DNA of 64,000 nucleotides from Spirosoma panaciterrae DSM 21099 (GCF_000374025.1 NZ_KB893178.1:1-64000), one strand, 5' to 3'. Positions 1-7,975 are shown, counted from the stretch's first letter. Notes: generated by a model not told the origin, from the sequence alone. Program-made: numbers and translations.

Positions 1-222
1 TTCAAAGTAGTCGGCCTTTTTCCACTGGTCAAAATAATAGTATACGGCTTGCCAGTGCGGAAAGCTAGGCGGCAGGTTTCGCCATTGACAGCCGGTGCGT
101 AACATCCAGAAGATGGCATCCATGACGGCACGTAATTGGTGTTTACGCTTGCGTTGAAGGTTAAAAAAAGGCGAAATTGCTGCCCACTGGTAGTCGGTCA
201 GTGGTTGCCACTGCTTAGTCAT
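1..222 (-). CDS. IS5-family transposase, N-terminal part (cut by window edge)
   Basis: The frame from the ATG at 222 stays open to the window edge and gives 74 residues starting MTKQWQPLTDYQWAAI. It contains the typical IS5 N-terminal domain (DUF4096-like): a WxxLxxxQW-type start, a central R-x-hydrophobic stretch (MDAIFWMLRTGCQWRNLP) and PPSFPHWQAVYYYFDQW. The DDE catalytic residues would lie further into the gene and are not visible. In this family the protein cuts and joins the ends of its own element. It was too short at the window edge to stand out as an open frame, but the motif order is unmistakable. Whether the rest of the gene is intact cannot be told from here. Confidence 0.85.
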   Translation of the reverse strand, partial: MTKQWQPLTDYQWAAISPFFNLQRKRKHQLRAVMDAIFWMLRTGCQWRNLPPSFPHWQAVYYYFDQWKKADYFE

Positions 223-288
223 TACTTTGTTTCTTGGTCGATACAAAGTTGACTCGACTACCAGTCCTTATCAATTCCCCAACAAGCT
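1..288 (-). mobile_element. IS5-type insertion sequence, one end only
   Basis: This is the end of an insertion sequence that continues past the left edge of the window. It carries the N-terminal 74 codons of an IS5-type transposase reading toward position 1. The inner boundary is inferred at about 286-289, because the AraC-type reading frame to its right is homologous to its family only up to residues SESK and then runs into unrelated sequence. On the minus strand the element would begin GAGCTTGTTGGGGAATTG, which would be the terminal inverted repeat. The other end lies outside the window, so the inverted repeat and the target-site duplication cannot be confirmed. The 60-70 nt between this end and the transposase start codon is a normal spacing for the family. 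Confidence 0.75.
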
Positions 289-1047
289 CTTACTTTCGCT
301 CATGCTCGCCATCGAGGCCAGTTGAGGGATGCCTGGGGCTTGACGTAAATCCTTGATCAACTCATCCCGTACCATAAATAGCCGATTCCCTTCATCCTCC
401 CGAAGCGGATAAACCAGTTTGGTCTCCCGCTGTAGCAGCTCACGTATGAACTGATAGACCAACTCCTGACCTTTTATAGTTACATAAAAAGCCAATAATG
501 GGTCCGTCTCAGGGCGGGTCAGCAGATCACGGGCAATTTGTTGAACAGCGAATGATCCCATTTCTTCATACAGGTAAGACTGACGACCACCCAGCAGCGT
601 CTGCACCAAAGGTTGCTCGACCTGCGGCCCCAGAAGTTGGCCCAGCAGCTCAGCGTTGATACCGACGATGATGGTGTGAATAGGCGTACCGGCGGGGAAA
701 AAGAGGGCTAAATCCAGATCGCTCGAGCTTACCTGCACCGCTGGCAGCAGTCGACTTGCCAATAGGTGAGCAGGTTGAGCGGATAGAGGCACCAAATTGC
801 GAAAACTAAACGTAATCATCGGCTGATTGCCTGCTTCAGGCTGACGTCGTAGCTCCACATCCCGGCTGAGCGTGTAGCGGTGTACCATCACAAACAGCAA
901 CGGACTCAGCGTGAATCGTCGGATGGTCCCCATCCCCAAAGCGGAAGGAAACGCCATCTCCATCGAGTCGGTGTTAGTAGCTTGTCCATCGCCTGATAGC
1001 ACCTCAATCCGACCGACTGATCCCGAGGTATCAATCTTTAATTGCAT
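271..1047 (-). pseudogene. AraC-family transcriptional regulator truncated by the IS
   Basis: This is a frame of 258 residues starting at ATG 1047. Residues 1-230 look like the N-terminal effector-binding part of a Bacteroidota AraC-type regulator, followed by a linker and the first helix of the DNA-binding domain (LASMASMSESK). After that the frame reads SLLGN and stops, whereas family members continue with K-x-LFK and two full helix-turn-helix motifs of about 100 residues. The break coincides with the end of the neighbouring insertion sequence, so the regulator has lost its DNA-binding domain and should not bind DNA. It is divergent from the DUF1772-like gene at 1167 with 119 bp between them, so that gene was probably its target. 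The rest of the regulator may survive on the other side of the element, outside this window. Confidence 0.8.
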
Positions 1048-1166
1048 TTGACTGATTACGACTATTTATTGGCTAAACGTAGGTATTTTCTCTAATGAAT
1101 GAGCAAGACCTTTGTCAAATTGAGACGAAACAACTAATAAACTGCGGTTCTTAACCAATAATTGCC

Positions 1167-1625
1167 ATGATCCTTAAGTGCGTTGAACTCCTCAATGTAG
1201 TCCTGTCGGCTTTAGTAGGCGGTATGTACTGGGGACCTTATCTGGCGCTGAGCCGCTCGTTAAACACCTTTGAGCCGGACGTGTTTCTGAGCATCGCCCA
1301 CCGGCTCAACCAGAACATGGCAGGCCTGATGACTTACTTGACCCCGCTGGGTCTACTCTCTACCCTGCCCACCCTATACCTGTCGTTCGGTAGCCAGGTG
1401 CTTACTTTCTGGCTCACGCTAGCAGGTTTGGTCTGCTTCCTGACGGCGCTGCTGGTCACGGTACAAATTGAGGTACCTATCGTGAGGCAGATTGTCAGTT
1501 GGGCCCCGTCAGCTCTACCCACAAATTGGAAACATCTGCGCGACCGGTGGATGCGCTTTCACTGGATTCGAGTACTAGGGGGACTGGTTGGGTTAACCTG
1601 CTTGGCTGCCGGTGCCATTTTCTAG
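1167..1625 (+). CDS. DUF1772 / anthrone oxygenase-like membrane protein
   Basis: The 152-residue product has four hydrophobic segments, at roughly residues 7-27, 50-75, 78-100 and 134-152. The first loop has the pattern GMYWGPYLALSRSL, and a charged stretch (NWKHLRDRWMRFHWIRVLGG) precedes the last helix. This layout matches the DUF1772 family of small inner-membrane proteins, related to fungal anthrone oxygenases. No catalytic role is established for the bacterial members. The gene faces the disrupted AraC-type regulator across a 119-bp divergent promoter region, so its expression may now be uncontrolled. The ATG at 1167 follows an A/T-rich leader without a clear ribosome-binding site, as is common in this phylum. 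Confidence 0.65.
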   Translation: MILKCVELLNVVLSALVGGMYWGPYLALSRSLNTFEPDVFLSIAHRLNQNMAGLMTYLTPLGLLSTLPTLYLSFGSQVLTFWLTLAGLVCFLTALLVTVQIEVPIVRQIVSWAPSALPTNWKHLRDRWMRFHWIRVLGGLVGLTCLAAGAIF

Positions 1626-1720
1626 TCAACCAATCCCACATTTCCCCACTTCTGGTATGCTGCGGAGTAGTTGACAATTATTACCCCCCGACTATTGAGG
1701 CATTACAACAAGACTCTTTC

Positions 1721-1750
1721 GTCTCAGTTGGGAGGGTTTACCGAGATTAA
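1721..1750. repeat. Interspersed 30-nt repeat, copy A
   Basis: This is one of four similar sequences in the first 8.5 kb. It reads GTCTCA, then GTTGGGAGGGTTTA, then CCGAGATTAA. The flanking CTC and GAG parts can pair to form a weak stem with a loop of about 18 nt. It lies between the convergent ends of the DUF1772-like gene and the metallophosphoesterase gene. Other copies are at 2702, 5565 and 8424. Its function is unknown. Confidence 0.55.
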
Positions 1751-1759
1751 GTTAAACCT

Positions 1760-2518
1760 TTATAACCGAGCGGCAATTGAAGGTGCCTCGCTGGATCTCT
1801 TTAACAGGAAATCAGCATAGAAATTTGGGATATCGCTTTGATAAATGGCCAAGGCAACGGCTTCGATAGGATAACTCACTTTGATGATTTCAGCCGAAAT
1901 GGCGGCCCCAGTTAGGGTCAACAAGCAGTAACTCGCTTTCCGATCGGCTTCCTTACTGCGTCCCACCGAGCCGCAGTTAATGAGGAGCATACTGGACTTT
2001 TTGATGTAGGATACATGGGTATGGCCCATCAACAATACATCGACCTTGCGCCCAGCAAGCCTACTCAACAGATCGGCCTCCGGGTGGGATTCGTAAATAT
2101 ATTCATCGTTGCGATTTGGGCTGGCATGTACCAACAGCAGGCGATGAATACGCCCTTCTACTTGAAGGATTAATTCCAGTTGGTAGGGCAATTGAGACAG
2201 CCAACGCTTATTTTCAACCGTGATTGTCCTTTTCGAGTAAGTAATGGCTTGGATTCGATTCCTGGTTTCTGCCGCGTCGTGATGAGCTAACGGATAAATA
2301 GCCTGATCGAAGGCAATACGTTCGTCATGATTTCCCAGTAAGCAGGGGATACGGGTATTGCGAAAGAATTGGATAACCTCATTTGGCCAGGGTGCGAAAT
2401 CAACCAGGTCACCCAGACAATAGATCTGCTCAATCTGCCGGGCCTCAATGTCCTTAATTACTTCTTGAAGGGCAGGCAGATTAGCGTGGATGTCGCTAAT
2501 AATGGCGATTTGTACCAT
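1760..2518 (-). CDS. Calcineurin-like metallophosphoesterase (YfcE-like)
   Basis: The 252-residue product carries the full metallophosphoesterase signature: DIHAN near residue 9, GDLVD near 38, GNHD near 63, a histidine in LLLVHASP near 133, and GHTH near 165. Together these residues bind two metal ions. The ATG at 2518 was chosen because it puts the first beta strand (VQIAIISDIH) at the N terminus; the 18 residues encoded upstream in the same frame do not fit the family. There is no signal peptide, so the protein is cytoplasmic. It belongs to the YfcE/MJ0936-like branch, whose members hydrolyse phosphodiesters or phosphomonoesters. The natural substrate cannot be read from sequence. Confidence 0.85.
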   Translation of the reverse strand: MVQIAIISDIHANLPALQEVIKDIEARQIEQIYCLGDLVDFAPWPNEVIQFFRNTRIPCLLGNHDERIAFDQAIYPLAHHDAAETRNRIQAITYSKRTITVENKRWLSQLPYQLELILQVEGRIHRLLLVHASPNRNDEYIYESHPEADLLSRLAGRKVDVLLMGHTHVSYIKKSSMLLINCGSVGRSKEADRKASYCLLTLTGAAISAEIIKVSYPIEAVALAIYQSDIPNFYADFLLKRSSEAPSIAARL

Positions 2519-2954
2519 GTGTTCGAGGGCTAAAATGGATGCAGATAGGCAGAAAGCTCTGCCTATCTGCAATAATCCAGCAAAACTAGTTCCTACCAGC
2601 TAGTATAGGATGGCACAAATCAAGCCTACTATGGCGTACATCAACGTTGCTGCCTAGCATCGCCAGAATGGCCCGAATAATGTATACACAAATCTCTTTT
2701 CGTCTCGCTTGGGAGAGTATTTTGAGACTATAAACTTGGTGATCTATAATCAGGGGCAATCAGCCTGGCTTGTAGAGCAGTACACGCCCATTGACTTGTT
2801 GTTAATTGGCTGCCACCTTATCACCCCACCAACTTCAGCCCTAGTCAAGCCGGTAGCCCACATCGCCCACCAAAGGGACACATCCGTGCGACAGGCTGTA
2901 TACCATGTTGATTTATGGAGCCAACCTAACAATTAGATGGGTTCATGGTAAGCT
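2519..2954. other. Intergenic stretch without a convincing gene
   Basis: This 436-bp stretch lies between the metallophosphoesterase start and the HxlR regulator stop. Short frames exist on both strands but none resembles a protein family or has family-like composition. It contains repeat copy B at 2702-2731. It could hold the promoter of the metallophosphoesterase gene, but no clear TAnnTTTG box was found close to 2518. Confidence 0.5.
2702..2731. repeat. Interspersed 30-nt repeat, copy B
   Basis: This copy reads GTCTCG, then CTTGGGAGAGTATTT, then TGAGACTAT, and is preceded by a CTCTTTT stretch also seen before copy A. It has the best inverted ends of the four copies (GTCTC / GAGAC). It is the only copy not sitting between two convergent gene ends. 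Confidence 0.55.
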
Positions 2955-3338
2955 CTAGTCATGGCAAACTTCCCCTTTGAAAGTTGCTTTTACTTTTATC
3001 CGGTGATGTTGCCCCCAATCAGCCATGGCCCACAGGATAGGCCGCAAGCTCTGACCATAAGCGGTAAGCGCGTATTCCACCGTGACCGGTTTGGTTGGTT
3101 GCACCGTGCGACTAATTAAGCCGTTGATCTCCAGCTCTTGTAACTCCTTGGACAGCATTTTAGAGCCAATCCCGTTTACTTCCCGCATTAAGTCCATGAA
3201 CCGTTTTTCGCCGAAGCTCAAGCACCCAATGATGGTGATTTTCCATTTGCCGCTTAAAATATCCATCGTATCATGGATGGCCTTGAGCTGGCTGGGACAC
3301 TGCAGCGGCTTTTGATCAATAAATACTTTCTTGTTCAT
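2955..3338 (-). CDS. HxlR-family (MarR-like, DUF24) transcriptional regulator
   Basis: This 127-residue winged-helix protein has the HxlR hallmarks. There is a cysteine near the N terminus (PLQCPS), followed by the DILSGKWKITIIGCLSFGEKRF block. The recognition region is GIGSKMLSKELQELEINGLISR, the wing is TVEYALTAYGQSLRPIL, and the end is MADWGQHH. Many members sense electrophiles or oxidants through the N-terminal cysteine and repress a neighbouring oxidoreductase. Here the divergent neighbour is an SDR fragment beginning at 3442, and an inverted repeat in the gap (3354-3375) is a plausible operator. The regulator looks intact although its likely target gene is broken. Confidence 0.9.
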   Translation of the reverse strand: MNKKVFIDQKPLQCPSQLKAIHDTMDILSGKWKITIIGCLSFGEKRFMDLMREVNGIGSKMLSKELQELEINGLISRTVQPTKPVTVEYALTAYGQSLRPILWAMADWGQHHRIKVKATFKGEVCHD

Positions 3339-3353
3339 CCGTTTTGGCGCAAC

Positions 3354-3375
3354 GTAGTTTCTCGAAGGAAACTAC
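3354..3375. promoter_or_regulatory. Inverted repeat, possible HxlR operator
   Basis: GTAGTTTC and GAAACTAC form perfect 8-bp arms separated by six bases (TCGAAG), 22 bp in all. The site lies 16 bp upstream of the HxlR start codon, between it and the divergent SDR fragment. Its size matches the 22-bp palindrome in front of the second HxlR gene at 7954, but the sequences differ. An operator role is inferred from position and symmetry only. Confidence 0.5.
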
Positions 3376-3417
3376 TTTCTAAAGGGAAACCCATATCCAG
3401 GGTAAAGTTCGTTCATC

Positions 3418-3425
3418 TAGCTTTG
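3418..3425 (+). promoter_or_regulatory. Candidate -7 box TAGCTTTG
   Basis: TAGCTTTG fits the Bacteroidota -7 consensus TAnnTTTG and ends 16 bp before the ATG of the SDR fragment. No TTG is found at the usual -33 spacing, so the assignment rests on the -7 box alone. Confidence 0.4.
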
Positions 3426-3441
3426 TCAAAAAAGAGAACTC

Positions 3442-3645
3442 ATGAAAATAGATTTGACCAAGAAGGTGGCCATCGTTACCGGCAGCTCAAAGGGGATTGG
3501 CGCTGCCATAGCCGAGCAACTTGCCGCCTGTGGCGCGATTGTCATTGTTACCTTTCATTCGGCGCCAAGCGATGCAGAAGCCGTGGTTAATGCCATCCGG
3601 CAGACCGGCCATTGCCCTTCAGGCCGATATGGCCCGCCATTGTAA
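3442..3645 (+). pseudogene. Fragment of a short-chain dehydrogenase/reductase (frameshifted, truncated)
   Basis: The frame begins as a good SDR N terminus: [20 protein letters not shown] contains the TGxxxGIG cofactor motif, followed by [23 protein letters not shown]. After RQTG the family-like sequence moves to another frame (AIALQADMA), which indicates a single-base indel near 3609. Homology then ends near 3640, so the catalytic Ser-Tyr-Lys region is missing altogether. The gene is therefore both frameshifted and cut short. It faces the HxlR regulator at 2955-3338, the usual arrangement for an oxidoreductase controlled by that family. The complete SDR/HxlR pair at 7.1-8.4 kb shows what this locus once looked like. 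Confidence 0.8.
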
Positions 3646-3828
3646 GACACAGCTACATGGACCTCTCTTGGTCTCAAGGGGAGCATTTTATGAGAACAAG
3701 TATCTCACAATAATAGGCTATCTCAAAGCTGAACAGCGCTCAAACAACTGCTATTGTGGGGACACCAAATATAATTCCATTTAACATACTTTAACCCCTC
3801 TTGCCTAGCGTTAACAAGTCACTGTTCA

Positions 3829-3836
3829 TAAGTTTG
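3829..3836 (+). promoter_or_regulatory. Candidate -7 box TAAGTTTG
   Basis: TAAGTTTG matches TAnnTTTG and ends 24 bp before the ATG of the S41 peptidase gene. A TTG at 3801 is five bases further upstream than the usual spacing, so the upstream element is uncertain. Confidence 0.4.
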
Positions 3837-3859
3837 AGCCCATAGACAAACCCCAGCCT

Positions 3860-5494
3860 ATGCGGTATCTTCTCGCCCTGCTTCTCCTCTCATCAACCGC
3901 ACTTTCTCAATCTGTAACGCAGACCCAGACCTTGGTGACCATCGGGAAAGTATGGGGATTTCTCAAATACTACCACCCTCAGCTAGCGACCGGAAAAGTC
4001 GATTGGGATGGCCAGCTCATTCAACTCATCGATGAATCCCCTGCCATACACTCTAAAGCTGACTTGTCCGCCCGAATCCTGAACTGGATTGACAAACTAG
4101 GCCCGGTCGAACCTTGTTCGCGCTGTTCACTGCCCGACTCCACTTGCTTTAGCCAAAACTTAGACTTAAGCTGGCTGGCCGATTCGGCCCTGTTTAGCCC
4201 AGCACTGCGCCAGCGACTAACCTTTATTGCCGCCAATCCAAACCAGCACCCCAATCACTATGTCCGCTGGGACCCCTTCCGCAACCGATTAGCCTTCTCT
4301 GAAGCGAAGTACGCCACCATGGCCTTGCCTAGCGTATCATACCGGTTGTTGGGGCTGTTTCGCTACTGGAACATCATTGAATATTTCCATCCCACCAAGT
4401 ACGCCATGGCTCAACCCTGGCATCAGGTGTTGACCCAGTTTGTCCCCCGTTTCCAACAGGCTACCGATACACTAAGCTATCAACACGTCTTGCAACAGCT
4501 AATTAGCGCGATCCATGACGGCCATGCCGAGCTGGTCATCCCCCCAGCGTATCGGCTTCCCTGGACCAAACCCTTTCTGTTTCCTCCCTTTGATTACCGG
4601 CTGCTGAATGACTCGCTGCTGGTGACGGGCTATCTCAATGACTCGCTAAGCCGACTTGATGATATTCGCCGGGGGGACCGCCTGATCCGCATTGGGGATA
4701 GCTTAGTGACTGAACTCATCGATCAGCGAGCGCCGAATTATTCAGGCTCGAATCGGTCGGCGCTGATTCGGCAGATCTTGCCGGTTCTGCTCACTGGCTC
4801 ACAGCCCGTAGTCCAGATTGATCTGATCCGTGATGGGCAGCGATTACGAAAAACGGTGCATCGCTACCGGTTCGAGCGGTTTGGCTACCGCCCCCCGTTG
4901 TCTGTCCATGCTAAAACTATCCCCTCGACCATTGGCTATATTGACTTAGGTACGCTCCAGGTGAGTGAGGTCAAGCAGGTCATGGAGCAATACCGAAATC
5001 GACAAGGGATCATTTTTGATGTGCGGTCCTATCCCAAAGGGACTTTTCAGCGAATTTGTGACTATCTAAATCCAGTACCCAAGGGGTTTGCACTATATAC
5101 CAAACCCGATCTATCTTCTCCAGGACTGTTTAGGTGGAGCGAAGTACAATACGTTGGGCGGAACAACGCGGATTACTATCGGGGTAAAGTTGCCATTCTG
5201 TGTGACAGTCGTACACAAAGTGCAGCGGAATCGACGTGCATGGCTTTACGAACGGCTCCACAGGCCAAGATTATCGGTACTCAATCGGCGGGTGCTAACG
5301 GGGATGTGAGCCATGTGGTTTTCCCAGGTGGTTATCAAACCCGCTTTAGTGGCCGGGGTGTTTACACGCTGAATGGGCAGTTAATTCTGGGTCCCGGTGT
5401 CCCCATAGATATAGACGCAACCCCCAGTGCTGCTGACTATTTATTGGGCGCGGATCGAACCTTACAAGCGGCTATCGATTGGATCGGTCAGTAA
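3860..5494 (+). CDS. Secreted S41-family peptidase
   Basis: The 544-residue product starts with a signal peptide (MRYLLALLLLSSTALSQ). A helical N-terminal domain with KVWGFLKYYHP and FRYWNIIEYFHPTKY follows; these blocks are typical of Bacteroidota S41 proteins. Next comes the histidine-bearing ISAIHDGHAEL block near residue 220, a PDZ-like segment (DIRRGDRLIRIGDSLV), and the catalytic domain. The likely nucleophile is Ser454 in RTQSAAEST, followed by GTQSAGANGDV and a GPGVPIDI end block. The layout is closer to tricorn-type (S41B) than to CtpA-type enzymes, because the lysine of the CtpA GK motif is not evident. It probably degrades peptides in the periplasm or at the cell surface. It stands alone, with a convergent neighbour downstream. 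Confidence 0.85.
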   Translation: MRYLLALLLLSSTALSQSVTQTQTLVTIGKVWGFLKYYHPQLATGKVDWDGQLIQLIDESPAIHSKADLSARILNWIDKLGPVEPCSRCSLPDSTCFSQNLDLSWLADSALFSPALRQRLTFIAANPNQHPNHYVRWDPFRNRLAFSEAKYATMALPSVSYRLLGLFRYWNIIEYFHPTKYAMAQPWHQVLTQFVPRFQQATDTLSYQHVLQQLISAIHDGHAELVIPPAYRLPWTKPFLFPPFDYRLLNDSLLVTGYLNDSLSRLDDIRRGDRLIRIGDSLVTELIDQRAPNYSGSNRSALIRQILPVLLTGSQPVVQIDLIRDGQRLRKTVHRYRFERFGYRPPLSVHAKTIPSTIGYIDLGTLQVSEVKQVMEQYRNRQGIIFDVRSYPKGTFQRICDYLNPVPKGFALYTKPDLSSPGLFRWSEVQYVGRNNADYYRGKVAILCDSRTQSAAESTCMALRTAPQAKIIGTQSAGANGDVSHVVFPGGYQTRFSGRGVYTLNGQLILGPGVPIDIDATPSAADYLLGADRTLQAAIDWIGQ

Positions 5495-5564
5495 GGGGTC
5501 CTTGTCAAGCCGGCCTTGATGCGGTTAGGGTTAGTTTCTAGGCAGCAATTTGTCATCTCTCAGC

Positions 5565-5596
5565 CTTCTCATACGGGAGGGTTTAATTGAGACTAT
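5565..5596. repeat. Interspersed 30-nt repeat, copy C
   Basis: This copy reads CTTCTCA, then TACGGGAGGGTTTAAT, then TGAGACTAT. TCTCA and TGAGA can pair. It sits between the convergent S41 peptidase gene and the HExxH-protein gene, the same kind of position as copies A and D. Confidence 0.55.
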
Positions 5597-5670
5597 ACAC
5601 CCTCAACTTGACGGCCCAGAACTAGGACCACTCGGATGCATACCCATCGCTAACCACCACGCATTGATCC

Positions 5671-6600
5671 TTAATTTGCGTAGAAAACCGAGAGCTGCTT
5701 CAATCGCTGGTTAACAAGCGCATTCTTCATAGGCTCGAACCTGGCCAGTTCGACTTGGTCTTTGGTGACGACCACATAAAAGGGCTGGTTTAACTGAGTT
5801 GTGAGGTGGTAGATCGTGGCCAGCTCCGCGATATCCTCCGACCAGGCCGCCATCGCATACAAAGAAGGGTAGGGGGTCTGGCTAAGCTTTCTATACACGG
5901 CCGGAGCCACGCTGATCGACAGCAGCTTGCCGCTCCGAAAGCGGGTCTTTTCCAGCAGTGAATCCAAATAGGTATCGTCGGGCACATTCATCTTGCGCCA
6001 GACACCTCTGGTGAAGCGTGTCGGTTTAACCACGGACTGTGCTTCGACAACATGCGGGGTGATGTTCAGCACAGCATCGACGATGTGCGTTGCCTCGTGC
6101 ATGAGCACGTACAGGATGGCATCCAGATTGCCCCCTTCGACGCGTACGCTATACCTGACATTCCCTACCGGCTCGAAGCAGGTATTTTCTTTCCAGGTTG
6201 CCCATTCCGAGATCGTCTCATCCAGCAAGCCCGCCCGAAAGGTGATATTGAACATGTTAGGCCCGTTACCTGAGTCGAGTAACGAGGTTAAGGCCGTATT
6301 GGGCATATTGTCCATAAAGCTGATGCTTTGCAAATGCGCTGTCAATAGGCGCTGATGTAACGGCGGTAACCTTTCAAACGCATGCCGTACCTTTTCTTTT
6401 TGACCTGGTGTCAACACTCGATTGACAGGCTGCATGCCGGCATCGCGGAACATGCTGAATACACTCTCGGGTGCGATTTGAATGCGTTGATACAACTGCC
6501 TTGTATCAATGGAGTCCTGCTTCTGCGCCCATCCAGCCGATGAGAAAAATAGGATTAGCCAAACGGAAATGGATAAGGAAAATCGGCGGCTTACATTCAT
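5671..6600 (-). CDS. Secreted HExxH-containing putative metallopeptidase
   Basis: The 309-residue product has a signal peptide (MNVSRRFSLSISVWLILFFSSAGWAQ). At residues 168-172 it has HEATH within ILYVLMHEATHIVD, a classic zinc-binding HExxH helix. About 80 residues later AAWSEDIAELATIYH offers candidate third ligands (Glu or His), as in gluzincin-like folds. A conserved-looking serine/asparagine region (NGPNMFNITFRAG) precedes the zinc site. I do not recognise a named family, so the substrate is unknown. The gene is flanked upstream by a strong 18-bp inverted repeat at 6636-6685. Confidence 0.6.
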   Translation of the reverse strand: MNVSRRFSLSISVWLILFFSSAGWAQKQDSIDTRQLYQRIQIAPESVFSMFRDAGMQPVNRVLTPGQKEKVRHAFERLPPLHQRLLTAHLQSISFMDNMPNTALTSLLDSGNGPNMFNITFRAGLLDETISEWATWKENTCFEPVGNVRYSVRVEGGNLDAILYVLMHEATHIVDAVLNITPHVVEAQSVVKPTRFTRGVWRKMNVPDDTYLDSLLEKTRFRSGKLLSISVAPAVYRKLSQTPYPSLYAMAAWSEDIAELATIYHLTTQLNQPFYVVVTKDQVELARFEPMKNALVNQRLKQLSVFYAN

Positions 6601-6635
6601 GTCGACTCGTTTAGGGTTGAGGGTTAATGAATTGC

Positions 6636-6685
6636 AGGAATAAACTCAGGAATACCCATAAACCTACATTCCTGAGTTTATTCCT
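6636..6685 (-). terminator. Perfect 18-bp inverted repeat, probable terminator
   Basis: AGGAATAAACTCAGGAAT at 6636-6653 pairs perfectly with 6668-6685 across a 14-nt loop. It lies 22 bp past the stop of the SnoaL-like gene and 35 bp before the start of the HExxH gene. It lacks a T run, so it may act as a factor-assisted terminator, an RNA stabiliser or an operator. Confidence 0.5.
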
Positions 6686-6707
6686 ACGAATCTAATGCGT
6701 TGGATGT

Positions 6708-7031
6708 TTAGCTAGTGAAGCGTAATGAGCTGATCAATGAATCGTCCAGCTCAAGGTGGTAGTGCATCACCGCCGGGCTTCCCGGAAATGTTCCAGTTAC
6801 CTCCACGGTCAGTATGGCCGATGTACCCGTTTGCTGATAATCAATCGGTTTGGTCTGCATTTGATACACTTCAGCCGCCTGCTGTATCCATTGCCCGATT
6901 TCGGCTCTGCCCGAATAGGTATGTCCTTCATCGGAAACGGTGGCGCTGGCCGTAAAATAGTGCGTAAATGCCGTGCTGTCCTGTTGGTTTTGTGCCTGCA
7001 CAAGCCCTTCGATAATGGCTGGTAGTTTCAT
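6708..7031 (-). CDS. SnoaL-like / NTF2-fold protein
   Basis: The 107-residue protein starts with the typical helix of SnoaL-like domains (LPAIIEGLVQAQNQQDSTAFTHYFTASATVSDEG). TYSGRAEIGQWIQQA and a beta-rich C terminus (SAILTVEVTGTFPGSPAVMHYHLELDDSLISSLRF) follow. It has no signal peptide. Family members are small cone-shaped proteins that bind or isomerise hydrophobic ligands, and many have no known reaction. It lies 61 bp downstream of the SDR gene on the same strand and could be co-transcribed with it. The assignment to the fold is good; the role is unknown. Confidence 0.75.
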   Translation of the reverse strand: MKLPAIIEGLVQAQNQQDSTAFTHYFTASATVSDEGHTYSGRAEIGQWIQQAAEVYQMQTKPIDYQQTGTSAILTVEVTGTFPGSPAVMHYHLELDDSLISSLRFTS

Positions 7032-7092
7032 CGTTGTGTTTTTTCGATCTGATTTACTGTGGTTGTTTCCATGAACGGGTCGTTAGTCATTT

Positions 7093-7881
7093 CTAAATCG
7101 TAGGAATTGTCCCTCCGTCAATGACATATTCTGTCCCTGTGAGGTAACTTGCTCTTGGCGAAACCAAAAAGCCGACCAATTCTGCAACTTCTTCGGGTTC
7201 TGCCGGTCTTCCGAATGGTATTCCACCCAAGGCATCCATAACACGTTGTTGCGCTTCTTTTACCGTACTATTCGCGTTTCTTGCCAGTTCGCCCAGCCAG
7301 GCTTCCGATGCTGTCGTATTGATCCAGCCTGGCGAAACAGTCAGCACCCGAACCCCCTTAGGGGCAACTTCATTGGATAAACTTTTACTGTAGTTTCTCA
7401 ATCCTGCTTTTGCCGCTGCGTAAGGCAACGTTGAATCGTACAAAGGGAGCTTACCCTGTATGGAGGCTATGTGAATGATAACACCACTTTTTCGATCGAC
7501 CATTTTTGGTAAAAACCCTCTGTCTAATCGAACAGGAGCAAGCAAATTAGCTTGTAGGGTTGATTCCCAATCTTCATCAGATAACACGTTAAAACCACCA
7601 GCGGGTGTTACTGAAGAACCAAGATTGTTCACGAGAATATCCAGTCTCCCATAGGTTGATAGCACCTCGCTTATCACCTTTTGTGCTCCTTCTGCCTTAC
7701 TTAAATCGGAGGAAATGAAATGCAACTTGTCGTTTTCTTTTTCCGGCTTATTTCTGGCGGTAATGATCACGGTTGCTCCTGCTTTCAACAGGCGATCGGC
7801 GATTGCTTTGCCTGTACCTTTCGTGCCTCCCGTTACCAGCGCGATCTTACCAGCCAGTTCGTTTTCAAAATTAAAGTCCAT
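7093..7881 (-). CDS. SDR-family oxidoreductase
   Basis: This is a 262-residue classical SDR. The cofactor motif is TGGTKGTGKAIA near residue 16, and NNLGSS is the structural NAG-like motif. The catalytic serine lies in IIHIASIQG, and YAAAKAGLRNYSKSL supplies the Tyr-x3-Lys pair. SPGWINTTAS and the C-terminal SYLTGTEYVIDGGT complete the family pattern. The ATG at 7881 was preferred because the 17 residues encoded upstream do not belong to the domain. The gene is divergent from the HxlR regulator at 8010 and shares the palindrome at 7954-7975 with it. An NAD(P)H-dependent detoxifying reductase controlled by HxlR is a reasonable inference; the substrate is unknown. Confidence 0.9.
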   Translation of the reverse strand: MDFNFENELAGKIALVTGGTKGTGKAIADRLLKAGATVIITARNKPEKENDKLHFISSDLSKAEGAQKVISEVLSTYGRLDILVNNLGSSVTPAGGFNVLSDEDWESTLQANLLAPVRLDRGFLPKMVDRKSGVIIHIASIQGKLPLYDSTLPYAAAKAGLRNYSKSLSNEVAPKGVRVLTVSPGWINTTASEAWLGELARNANSTVKEAQQRVMDALGGIPFGRPAEPEEVAELVGFLVSPRASYLTGTEYVIDGGTIPTI

Positions 7882-7953
7882 ACTGTAGCTCGTTTGTTTA
7901 GGACAAAATTCGGCAGTACGGTAGGGGCTCACAAGTAGGGACTTACGATTCAG

Positions 7954-7975
7954 ATAGGGATAAATTTATCCCTAT
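7954..7975. promoter_or_regulatory. Perfect 22-bp palindrome, probable HxlR operator
   Basis: ATAGGGATAAA is followed directly by its reverse complement, giving 22 bp of perfect dyad symmetry. It sits between the divergent SDR and HxlR genes and its last base overlaps the TTG of the HxlR promoter's -33 element. That position suits autorepression by a dimeric winged-helix regulator. The operator role is inferred. Confidence 0.7.

Noticed and set aside
2709-2936. Short frames on both strands in the gap before the HxlR gene
   Set aside because: Neither resembles a protein family and both cross the repeat neighbourhood. No start signal was found.
3521-3784. 87-codon frame overlapping the SDR fragment
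   Set aside because: Only the short AIALQADMA segment is SDR-like, as expected from a frameshift. The rest has no homology pattern, so it is not a separate gene.
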